Below are positions 42,481 to 53,883 of a DNA stretch of 64,000 nucleotides, piece after piece. The notes beneath the pieces were generated by a model. That model did no database searches. It was not told the origin of the DNA and saw only the letters and a list, made by a program, of their open reading frames with translations. Within the stretch, counting starts at the first letter, position 1. The number at the start of each line of letters is the position of its first letter. This DNA is from Theropithecus gelada. Lineage: Eukaryota; Chordata; Mammalia; Primates; Cercopithecidae. The stretch covers positions 4,645,840-4,709,839 of the forward strand of contig NC_037673.1 in NCBI RefSeq assembly GCF_003255815.1, written 5' to 3'. Both the position numbers and the translations under genes were made by a program.

Positions 42481-44607
42481 GAGAAGTCAACTGGTATAGG
42501 ATAACAGCTTAAGGAAGAACAAACAAACAAACAAACAAAAAAAACAGGAAAAGGCCACTTGTGCAAATCCTATGGGATAACTGTAAAGAGAAATGATTTC
42601 CACTGTCTGGAAGTTTCAGCCTTTATTTTCCAAAATAAAAAATGGACAATCTTATACAAAAGATAATTGGGGCAGAAATAATTATATGTATTCTTTCCTC
42701 CTTTTCTGGTCTAGATTTGTGTTCATTTATCAACTTTAAGTGTTATTTTATCATGTTATGTTGAATCCATTTTTGTTAGCTATGTGACATTATTTTTGTA
42801 AAAAGGTTGGAGGTGCAATCATTAGTCAATGTTTCAAATTAATATCTTGCCAATGGCTCTTGTGACCCAAATCAAGTAAATACGACCTAAGAACATGTCA
42901 CTTGACTTTGTCATATATGCCCACCACCACAGCATGCTTCCAAGAATCCCGAAAATCCCACTGTCACAAAAAAACAGCAATGTCGGCTCTCTCCGGTATC
43001 TTATTTTTCTTTCCAGCTTAAAAGTGAATTGGGTTTACTACCTACATGACTGGATTTACCCACTTCTTAGACCCTGATTCTGTAGTCACACTTGAACTGT
43101 TCTGCTCAGTCTCTTCATATCTAAATAAGGGCAGACATGTGGATTCTGGAGTGGGCTGCACTGATTGACCAACTGCAGGTTGAACGAACTTCTCTGTGGA
43201 TCCATGGCCTCTCTTTGACTGACAGACAAATAAAGAACAAATATACCACCAGCAGTTCTAAAGAGGCTTTTTTCCAATTATAGCATATTTTTAATATGTC
43301 TGTGCTTTATGAATCATTCCTTTGAAGTCATCCTAGTGTTTTGTTTTGTTGGGTGCTTTTTATAAATTGATGACTATAAGCTAGTATTTATATTATTTAA
43401 CAAATCTATTTTGTATGTGTCTATTTGCTTTGTTGTACAGCACACTGTTTAGTCCGAGAATCCACAAGCACAAACTGTTACATCAGGATAAAAGTTCCTT
43501 ACAACCTGGCCTGGGGTTGGGAAGTGCCTCGTAATGCCTGACTCATTAATGCAGTCTATAAATGATTGTCGAGAGGTTTACAGATGGTGCATATTTTTGC
43601 CAGCCTCCCCTTTCTAGATACACTAACTAATGTGGACTTATTATTTTCTGCCAGCTAAGCACGCAGCCTTGGTTGGTTCCAGGTGGGAAAGTAGTTGGTG
43701 ATTCAGTGGGGCCTCATTGTAGATCAAAGGCAGACTCTCTACTGGGAAAATATGTGTTGTTTGCAAAAGCTCCAGAAAAATCAAGACAATTCTCACAGAA
43801 ACAGAGCACTGTTTACAAATACATTCCAGAAATATATGAGCTAGGTCGGACATTTTAAAAATATTTTTTTCAGTAGAATACTTTTAAAACTTCAGTGGGC
43901 CTCTCAGACATCTATCCTGCTTTGCCAAGCCAAATATGAGGCTTTCCGTGCAATCCTGCAGCCCTGCAGGGGCTTTTCCATGCATCCCTGCAGTAAAATT
44001 TAAATTTCGTCTCTTTTTGCTCTCTCTTTTAATTGCAAGAATAAAATTACTCAAGAATAAGTTATGCAAATTGGTGACAGCTACTTCTGTCAGGGACTAA
44101 GCCCTACATTCTCTTACAGTAGGTATTTATTGCACTTGGTTGATTTAGCAGATGACCTCATGGGCGAAAGAGACTCTAAGTGTCATTCAGCCCACATTTC
44201 TGAACATACAACTAAAGAAACCAGAACAAAAGCTGACTGAGGCTTTTGCACAAGAGTATGCTGTTTGTGAGGATGAGGGATGAGGTTCAAATTAAAACTA
44301 GGTGTGTCAGGCTGGCTAGCTGTTCACCGATCTGGCCATTTTCTTCCTCAGCACACAGTGACATGGCATTTTATGGGTCCCTGGAGGTGAGATGTGACCT
44401 GTAAGGTAGGTACATGGAGGTGCTTTGGTCAGGAATAGGCCGAGGCAAACATCCAGGCCAGAGTGACTCAGCAAGTTTAGGGTGCAGGCACATACTCCAC
44501 TTGTTACATAACCTGTTTGTGTAAGTCCATACTTGCCTCTGAGCTACTATCTTCTGAAAAAGGTGTGACTGCCTTGCTGACACTGTAGGGGCTCGGCTTG
44601 CACTTGT
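42481..44607. other. non-coding DNA
   Basis: A (CAAA)n tract lies at 42520-42545. No gene or named repeat recognised otherwise. Confidence 0.5.
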
Positions 44608-44774
44608 GGGTCTTGAAAGAAGAGGGTCTGGGTTCAGGCGCCTCTGGTTCACTCCAGTACCTGCTCCACGCACATGCTTCGGCTGGTGGTAAATGTTGCT
44701 GAGGTCAGTAGAAAGAGAATTCCAAAGTGGGTATAGCATTTATAAAAATTGACTCCCTCTCATTGGACAGATGA
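44608..44774 (-). repeat. left arm of ~160-bp inverted repeat B
   Basis: Its reverse complement matches 46324-46490 at about 87% by hand. The shared block ACCCACTTTGGAATTCTCTT is perfect, and TGGAGTGAACCAGA is kept. Both arms encode MLYPLWNSLST in their own sense direction, but frames break soon after. The outer end overlaps the start of the putative LTR at 44771. Confidence 0.85.
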
Positions 44775-45142
44775 CTCTCTCTGTATGGCGCCCAGAAAGA
44801 GAGTAACGCTACTGACCCATGTAAGGGTGATCAAGTTGCCTTGAAGACAGGTGAGGGGAGCCAGGAACTGGCTTGTGCCGAGAGAGAAAAAGAGTTAAGC
44901 TGCTGACCCTGAAGGCAAGAAAGAGCCGGCTGTGCAGCTGTGTGTGGGAGCAGCTGGAGCAAGCAGCCAAGAGAGCAGACAGTGAGAGAAAGCTGCTGAT
45001 GGGAGAGCTGCTGCTAAGAAAGCTGGTGAATAAAACCATATTCACCTGCCTACAGCCCCCTGAGTGTTCTCTCAGCTATCTGCCCATCCACCCACTCCCC
45101 TTCAGACCTCAGTTGGGGCTAAACCTGACCCTGAGCATGACA
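44771..45142 (+). mobile_element. probable ERV LTR with tRNA-Ser-like primer-binding site
   Basis: Candidate LTR from TGACTCTCTCTGTATGGCGC to GACCCTGAGCATGACA (TG...CA), about 372 bp, with AATAAA at 45029-45034 and a C/T-rich U5. Two bases after the CA end, TGGCGTAGTT (45145-45154) matches nine of ten bases of the complement of a tRNA-Ser 3' end (TGGCGTAGTC). That is the expected place of a primer-binding site. The subfamily is not resolved. Sequence downstream to about 46320 may be ERV internal region, but I recognise no gag or pol motif. Confidence 0.5.
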
Positions 45143-46323
45143 TTTGGCGTAGTTGTGGACCTAACAGACCACATAATTGACCGAGCTCAAGCCAATGGAT
45201 GTGAACATAGGTAATACCCAACTCTTTATGTTCTTCAAAGACCTACCCACGAGACCTCTCTAGCCAAGACTTCATGTTCTTCCTTTATCTGCTGACTTAC
45301 AGCAGACAAGCACGCCACCTTGGAAGTCATGAGCTGTTACAAGACGAAGAAGTACGTATTGCATGGGGAATTGTCATTGCATGGGGAAAATTGTCATTGC
45401 ATAGTCACAGCAGACAAGCAGGCCACCTTGGAAATCATGAGCTGTTACAAGATGAAGAAGCACGTATCTCCAGTCATTGCATGGGGAAAAGCTACCCACA
45501 CACCAGGAACATTGTTTGTATTTTACATGAGAGAACAAGTAATAAACATCTATACAAAAATAAGCTGCAACCTATGAATTCAAAAGACAACAACTACAAT
45601 AAACAGAGTATAATAAATGAGCTCCACTGGAAAAGCAAAACCAAATAAGCCAGTATTGACTTTAGATGTTACTGTGTAGTCGTAAGAAGGTTTTAGTGTT
45701 GTTGTAGTTGTTACTTGAAGGGTGGTGTTAGGATTTCTTGCTTTCATACCTAACGGGTGACTTAAAACAGCCAACTGGCTGTCATCCACAAATGCAGACT
45801 TTTTTTTAAATTTAAAAATCCATGTTTCCAACAGTTGTGCAAAGTGGATCTGATATAGTTGGAAGCAAAAGGGTTTTAGCACAGTCAGCTTCCAATGAAT
45901 GTCTGTGTTGAATACCCACAGTGGTGATTCCTGCTAAAGCAGAACAGGCTCACAAAGAGTTTGTAGATGCAGGTATGTTTGGGCCACAGAGATACCTTCA
46001 ATCTCCCTTGGTTTTCAACACTTTTACAGAAAAATTGTGTCTGTTTTTTGAATGCCCAAGGCTATTTCCTTTGATAAAAAGTTTTGTTTTTATTATTATT
46101 ACATAAAATAAGTAAGCAAATAATCTCAAAACAGAGTATGTTGTGTTTCCAATAGTAACAAGGTAGCCTGCCAGTCTAGTTATTTCTAAGGTTCTCAAGA
46201 CATTTGAGAATTGCATGCACTAAATGATAAAATAACATCGAAACTGTAAAGGTTCTGAGATACACCCCTGACTCTTTTACTTGTTTTTTGTTGGAAGGCA
46301 GTTATTGCAAGGCTAATTTTCTT
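45143..46323. other. possible ERV internal remnant with a 108-bp duplication
   Basis: Follows the putative primer-binding site. Frames of 124 aa (45274-45648 plus) and 100 aa (45580-45882 minus) have no recognisable domain. The first of these is inflated by the tandem duplication at 45301. Confidence 0.35.
45301..45503. repeat. 108-bp partial tandem duplication
   Basis: AGCAGACAAGCACGCCACCT at 45301 recurs as AGCAGACAAGCAGGCCACCT at 45409. About 58 bases match with four differences, and similarity then continues loosely through copies of TCATTGCATGGGGAAAA. Inside the first unit there is also an ~18-20 bp repeat (GCATGGGGAATTGTCATT, then GCATGGGGAAAATTGTCATT). Confidence 0.93.
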
Positions 46324-46490
46324 CATCCATCCAATGACAGGGAGTCAGTTTTTACAAATGTTATACCCACTTTGGAATTCTCTTTCTACTCATCTTGGAA
46401 ACATCTACCACCAGCTGAAGCATGTTCAAGTGGCAGGAACTGGAGTGAACCAGATGCTGCCTGAACCCAGATCCTCTTCTTTCAAGATCC
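46324..46490 (+). repeat. right arm of ~160-bp inverted repeat B
   Basis: Partner of 44608-44774, starting TCATCCATCCAATGACAGGG and fading after TTTCAAGATCCA. Family unknown. Confidence 0.85.
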
Positions 46491-46988
46491 ACATCAAGAG
46501 GCCATTTCTCATGGTCCCTACAAGTAGACACCGCCAGTGACCTAGTGACACTCAGCACTTCCAGGCCCATGCAGGGAGACTTCCACATGATTTAATCTTT
46601 CCCTGTCTCCTCCCAGGATTGAATGCAGAATTCTCTGAGTAACCAAAAAAGGGCACAGTCCTTACTGGAGGGGGCTGGGAACCTGACTGAGCACATGGAA
46701 GGTGCTCCAATAAAAACACCTGGTATTGGACTCGAGTGTGAAGGAGAAATAAAATTCTGATGTGTTAGGCTGGTGAGAATTGAGGGTTTATGTGTTAAAT
46801 GACCTTATGTTACCTTTGTGCCAACAGACATCTCTTTTAAGGTTTTCAAACTAAAATATATATGAGGCATTCAAGGGTAAAACTTCAGTTCCCTCTCCTT
46901 AACCTAAAACTTACACATTGCTCACTTCATGAGCCCACATTGACAATGGCTGATGACTGCTTCATAGAAGCTTAGGCTATGGGTTCAA
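46491..46988. other. non-coding DNA
   Basis: May extend the repeat carrying the right arm (contains 'ctccaataaaaacacctggt', a polyadenylation-like site), but I cannot name it. No gene. Confidence 0.4.
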
Positions 46989-47361
46989 AGTCAGGGCTTC
47001 TTAGCCTTGGCACTACTAATATTTTAGGCCAGATAATCCTTTGTTGTGTGTGTGTATGTGTGTGTGTATGTGTGTGTATGTGTCTGTGTGTGTGTCTGTG
47101 TGTATGTGTGTGTGTGTATATGTGTGTGTATATGTGTGTGTGTATGTGTCTGTGTGTGTGTGTGTGTGTCTGTGTGTGTGTGTGTGTCTGTGTGTGTGTG
47201 TCTGTTTGTCGGGGGAACTGCCCGCTCAGTGTAGGATGTTTAGCAGCATCCCTGGCCTCTACCCATTAGATGCCAGTAACGTCTCTCTAGCTGTGACAGC
47301 CAAACATAACTCATTGTCAAATAGCTCCTCAGGGGCAAAATTGCCCCCACTTTGAGAGTTG
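46989..47361 (-). mobile_element. MER5A-like hAT MITE split by a TG microsatellite
   Basis: The left part 'cttagccttggcactactaa', 'ttttaggccagataatcctt' and the right part 'gtaggatgtttagcagcatc', 'aggggcaaaattgcccccac' are the two halves of one MER5A-type MITE. The TG tract at 47042-47206 sits exactly at the element's TTGTTGTG position, so it arose by local expansion and not beside the element. Confidence 0.75.
47042..47206. repeat. compound (TG)n/(TATG)n/(TCTG)n microsatellite
   Basis: About 165 bp of TG units with regularly spaced TATG and TCTG interruptions. All frames are open, which gives spurious Cys/Val-rich reading frames. Confidence 0.97.
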
Positions 47362-48644
47362 TTAAAGACCATCAAACCTGGATAATAGTTAAAGAGGCAA
47401 AAATCACATTGTATTCAGGAGCTGCTGCAATAAGAGTAAGAGCCCTCAGTATAGTACTGAGCTCAAGTGGAGATTTAGAGTCAAGGACCAGAGTGGGGAT
47501 CAGTAGATAGAAACTCACTAAGGGGAAACATCAGGGACAGAGGGGATTCTGGTTAAACCAACTTCCCAAGATTCCTGTGGAAGGCAGGCCAGGAAGATCT
47601 GACACCACCTGTGGGTGGTGAGCATGAGTTTGATCAAATACTGAGGGAGAACAGTCTCGCTAAATGTATTTAACAAAATTCTTACTAAATCTAGGGAGTG
47701 CAATCCCACGAAGGACAGACACTGAAGCCCAAGGTTGAAGTCTAGGTGAGAAGCAGACTTAGGCAAGCCTGACAAAAATTTCGTCAAGATTAAGGTCTTT
47801 GTTGAATCAATGATCTAACTCAGAAGAACAGCAAGTTAACAGAAACACATAACTATTTAGTCACTTTACAAAACATTAGAATCACACAATCTTAAAGACT
47901 GATGGGAACTTAGAAATTATCTAACACCAGCTACCGTTCAGCCCAGACATTTCTACATTCGGTCTTTCCTGGCATCCGGAGTACGGAGTGCCAAGGAGCT
48001 AACACCCATTTACCTATGGATGGCAGGACTTTCCAGAAACAAACCAAGTCACAGGGCACATTAAATTCTAAAAGAGAAGTGAGGGACATCTTGTGCATGC
48101 CACAGATGGCATTGGTTCAAATTGTTGCTTATGTTAGCTTTTACTAAACACTCATAAACCACTTTCTTAATTTCTAATGCATTGGTGTTGCTGTTTTTAC
48201 TAAGGCATCATGAGGTTATAATCAACATGTAATTTAACAGAAAATCAGTTATCTGGGTGACAGATAAGTTGGATGTTAAGTAGATACTTCGTTTCCTACA
48301 GTGTATTGTGCTGTACGTAATATTTTATACAGAGAATACAGTTTAATTTTAAATTCAAAGTTTATTCATTTTTGACTGAATGCCCACATTACACTTTCTC
48401 ATATTCCTACTCTTTATACTCTAGGGTAAAATAGTAGCTTTTATCTCATCTACTCCAAACATGCCTCTTCCCACACACTACTGAACATATGTACCTGATG
48501 AAAGACATGTGGTTGCTTCAAATATTGAAAAACACACATAATTTATTTTCAGTGCATTCTTTTTTGATATTTTTAAACTGCCAATATGTCAAGAAAAACA
48601 GAAATATCAAAATAGGTAAATTTCCTTTTGCATTGTATGCACAT
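47362..48644. other. non-coding DNA
   Basis: No gene. 47878-47940 ('agaatcacacaatcttaaag') has weak L3/CR1-type resemblance. Confidence 0.45.
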
Positions 48645-48742
48645 GCACAGTATGTATGTATACATACACAGTATATATATGTATACACCCCACACACACA
48701 CTATATATATATATATATATATATATTTGCATATATATGCAT
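48645..48742. repeat. compound (TATG)/(CA)/(TA)n microsatellite
   Basis: TATGTATACATACACAG followed by CACACACACA and a long TA run (48701-48725). Confidence 0.95.
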
Positions 48743-49744
48743 AGTCAGCAGTTAGCATCCAAGTGGGATGATGCTAGAAATCTTTAAGCTCACAATCTGC
48801 ATTAGACAGCATATCAAAGGCTGGACTTTGGCTCTCAGCAGATTTTGATAGTCTACAAAAGAGGAGGGGTCATTGCTGTAGGGGCAGGTGGTGATTTGTG
48901 AAAGGAGTTTGATCTAAGAAATGCCTTACTCGTTTTCCCTAGGAAACCTAAGGAGATGTTTGTAACCATGTCTTGTCTTAAAACGGTCTTAACACATGAA
49001 CCTGTACAGTTTACAGTATAATTTATCCAAAGTGTAAGTCTTGAAATGCTTGAATGGAGGATAGACCCATCAACCACGTTAATCCAGGAGCTGCTTGCAC
49101 CATGTGGCACCTCTATAATCAAGTATGTTCTTAGCAATGTTAGTTCACTAAAAAGATTCAGTTTATAGATGACCCCGAATTCAGGTTGATCCTTGCAGCT
49201 ATCACTGAAACAACGAGAAGTGTTCAAGCTCATTCACTGAGCTTTCCTTCTGCCTCACTTTCTCCTTCATCTTTTTATTAGTTTCTTTCTTTGCAACCCT
49301 AGAGCTTACTCCTTGGACCTCTTTTTTCATCTATAATCACTCTGTTGATAAGCTCATCGCAGCTCACAGTTTGAACATTTCTTGTATACAGATTACTTCC
49401 ACATTTTAATTCCCAGCCTGGTACTTTTTTCTACAATGTAGATTCCTATATAGAAAGTATTTATTCACCACTAGATGTATTTGAGCATCTCAAACCTTAA
49501 AGGGACCTAAGATTCGTTCTTTATATATTTCCCCAAATCTGCTTCTTCCTCATTCTTCCCCATTTTTGTAAATAATAACTCCACTCTTTTACTTAATTAA
49601 GCCAAAGACAGGTGAATTCCCCCTGACTTCTTTCTTGTCATACTCCATGAGATATGTGACAGCAGTTCCTGGTGGATCTACCATCAGAATACACCTTGAA
49701 TCTCACAACACCCATGATCATCACTATAATCTAAGCCACAGATA
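48743..49744. other. non-coding DNA
   Basis: No gene. A minus frame of 126 aa (48853-49233) has no recognisable domain. Confidence 0.5.
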
Positions 49745-52140
49745 TCTTTTTTCTTTAATGGAAGTAAAAGTATACATAGAGTGAAACACAGATGTTAACC
49801 GTGTAATCCAATGAGTTTTACAAACGCATATGATATGATTTGGCTCTGTGTCCCCACCCAAATCTCATCTCGAATTGTAGTCTCCACATGTCGAGGGAGG
49901 GACCTATAGTCCCCACATGTTAAGGAAGTGATTGGATTTATGTGGAAGGTTTCATGCTGTTCTCATGATAGTGAGTGGGTCGCACGAGATCTGATGGTTT
50001 TCAAAGTGGCAGATTTTCATGTGCTCACTCTCATTCTCTCCAGCCACCTTGTGAAGAAGTTGCTTGCTTCCCCTTCACCTTTATCCATGATTTGAAGTTT
50101 CCTGAGGCCTCCCCAGTCATATGGAACTGTGAGTCAATTAAACATTTTTCCTTTATAAATTACCTGGGCTCTGGAAAGTTATTTATAGAAGTGTGAAAAT
50201 GGACTAAGACAAGATACATCCATGTAACCAACACCCAATCAAGATACAGATGTTTGAAAATATTTTCAAAATATTTTTAGAAAAGTTTTCAATATTTACT
50301 TTGCACCCCTGACAACTTAGTATGGAGTCAAATAACCAAACTAGTTTGCTTTATCTTCAGAGAAAAAGTGAGTTTTGTTTGAAATTATGCTTTCAACATA
50401 CATATGGACGGAACTCAAATTTGAAGAACTTGGTTTTTGTTGCATTAATTTTGTTTTGTTTGTGGAGTCAGCAGACCTCTCTGCAGGCACCCTTTGCTTA
50501 ACAGCTTTATTGGAATATAATTCATGCACCATGAAGCTCGCCATTTCAAAGAGTACAGTTCAGTGGTGATGAGTATATTCACAGAGTTGCGTAACCATCA
50601 CTGTATCTAATTCCAGAATGCTTTCATCATCTCACAGAGAAACTCCATTCTCACTAACAATCGTTCCCCATTCCTCGCTTTTTCTAGCCCCTGGGAACCA
50701 CTAATGTACAATACTTTCTGCCTCTGAGGATTTGCCTAAGCTGGCTATTTCAAATAAATGGAACCACATAATATGTGATCTTTTGTGTCTGGCCTCTTTC
50801 ACTTAGCATAATGTTTTCAAGGTTCAGCTGCATTATATCATGTATCAGCACTTCATTTTTTAATGGCCAATTATTATTCCATTATATGGACATCCCACAT
50901 TGTGCTCATCCATTCATCACATGGTAGAAATTTTTTATGGTTTCCACTTTCTGGCTATAATGAGTAATGCTGCAAAGAACATTCATGTTAAGTTTTTGTA
51001 TGATTGCATATTTTCAATTGTCTTGAGTGTGTAAGTTGAAGTGGTATTTCTGTAGCACAGGGTAATGACATAATTAACTTTCTGAAGCATCGTCACACAA
51101 TTTACCTGCTTCACTACTTCACCATCTTACATTCATGTCAGCAATGTCTAAGAGTTCAAATATCCCATATGTTCCAACACTTCCTTGTGTTCCCATCTTC
51201 TGATTGTCATCATATCATTGTGGGTTTCATTTGCATTTCCTAGTGTCTAATGATGTTGAGCACATTTTTAAATGCTTATTCACTCTTTTATATCTTTTTG
51301 CTGAAGTATCTATTCAGATCCTTTGAATGATTTTAAATTGGCTATTTTTAGTATCAAATTGTAAAAACATAAATACAAAATAAAATGTTTATTAGAGATA
51401 TGATTTGCAGATATTTTCTTCCTTACTGTGGCATATCTTGTCACTTTCTTGGTGATTTCCACTGAGGCACAAAAGTTTTAAATTTTGATGAAGTTTAAGT
51501 TATCTATTTTTCATTTCGTTGCTTGGGATTTGGAGCATATCCAGAAAATCATTGCATAAGCCGAAATCACAAAGATTTATGCCTATATATTCTTCTAAGA
51601 GTTTTCTACTTCTAGCTTGTACTTTAGCTCTGTTATCCATTTGAGTTTTTTTAATGATACAAGATGATGGGAGTCCAAATTCATTCTTTTTCATGCGAAT
51701 ATATAGTCTTCTAAGCACCATTTGCTGAAAAGTTTATTCCTTCCACTGAATAGTTTTAGCATCATTATGGAAAATTAATTGACCATAAATGTTTGGGTTT
51801 ATTTCTGTAATTTTAAGTCTATTAAAATTTAATAGACTTAAAATTAAATTTTCTCTCTCTCTCAAAATTGTAGAAATTAAAATAGAATATATATATGGAG
51901 GACTTTATCACCTTATGCCAGTATCACACATTCCTGAATACTGTAAACTGTACTAAGTTTTGCGATCAAGAAGTGTGAATTTTCCATCTTTGTTCTTTTC
52001 AAGATTGTTTGGGCTATTCTGGGTCCCTTAAATTTCTCTAAGAATCTTAAGATCAGTTTATTTATTTCCCCATATAACCATCTGGAATTTTGATGAGGTG
52101 TGTTAAATTCATAGATGAATTTAGGAAGTGTTGTCATTTT
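49745..52140 (-). mobile_element. old L1M LINE fragments, antisense
   Basis: The plus strand shows reverse L1M 3' UTR text ('agtgaaacacagatgttaac', 'gctttattggaatataattc', 'gagtacagttcagtgg'), then reverse ORF2 ('tttgcagatattttcttcct' 51405, 'aagcaccatttgctgaaaag' 51714, 'ttgtttgggctattctgggt' 52003). Two 3'-UTR-like starts (49745 and ~50490) suggest more than one fragment in the same orientation. An MST LTR interrupts at 49831-50211, and the host text resumes after it. Confidence 0.75.
49831..50211 (+). mobile_element. MaLR LTR (MST/THE1-type), solo, inside L1M
   Basis: Begins TGATATGATTTGGCTCTGTG and ends 'gtgaaaatggactaagaca', with 'cgcacgagatctgatggttt' and the 'gtgagtcaattaaacat' polyadenylation region. 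Flanks GCATA and AGATA are compatible with a decayed 5-bp duplication. The L1M text 'caaacgcata...catccatgtaac' continues across. Confidence 0.88.
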
Positions 52141-52149
52141 TTAAAAAAT

Positions 52150-53245
<1,096 letters not shown>

Positions 53246-53259
53246 TTTCTTTTTTTTTT

Positions 53260-53883
53260 TTTTCATACAACTCTTGGCGACCTGTATGTCATCTTTTGAG
53301 AAATGTATTTTCAGGTCCTTTTAATTAGCTTCTTTGTTTTCTATTCTTATTGGGTTGTTTGAGTAGCATATATTTTGGGTTTTGACCCTTAATCGGGTGT
53401 ATGAATTGCAAATGTTTCCTTCCAATCTACAGTCTCTTCACTCTGTTTATTGTTTCCTTGTCTGTGTGGAAGTTTTTAGTTGTCTCTCAATTCAGAAACA
53501 TATGGTATCTCTCCATACAGAGACATGCTCCATACAGAGCATGTAGTTCTCTCATGGTTATTCAGCCACTCTGCTAATCTCTGCCTTTTAATATTCTTTA
53601 TCTGATAAGTTTGTTCAAATAGTTTGTTTAATTTCTGATTTTGTATTATTTACATATATTTTAGGTAGAAGTATATATCAGATACATATATTGCAAAATT
53701 TCCTTTAAAACTGGTTTGCCTCTACTTTTCACATTTTCTTAATGATATCTTTTATGACTAGAATATTGTAATTGGGATCAATTTTAATGAATTCATTAAA
53801 TTTAATTTACATTTCGTATTTTTCATCCTCTCCAAAAAAACTTTTGACTAACCTAAAATTGGAAATCATTTATGTTTAGTATC
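53260..53883 (-). mobile_element. old L1M LINE fragment, antisense
   Basis: Reverse ORF2 landmarks: 'gtatgtcatcttttgagaaa', 'attgcaaatgtttccttcca', 'tgtctgtgtggaagttttta'. These overlap in content with 51290-51480, so this is a second copy or a duplicated fragment and not a continuation of the first. The MaLR provirus interrupts it, and L1M-like text resumes at 56547-56712. Confidence 0.65.

Noticed and set aside
46979..47355. Cys/Val-rich reading frames across the TG tract
   Set aside because: TG dinucleotide repeats are open in these frames; the sequence is a microsatellite within a MITE.
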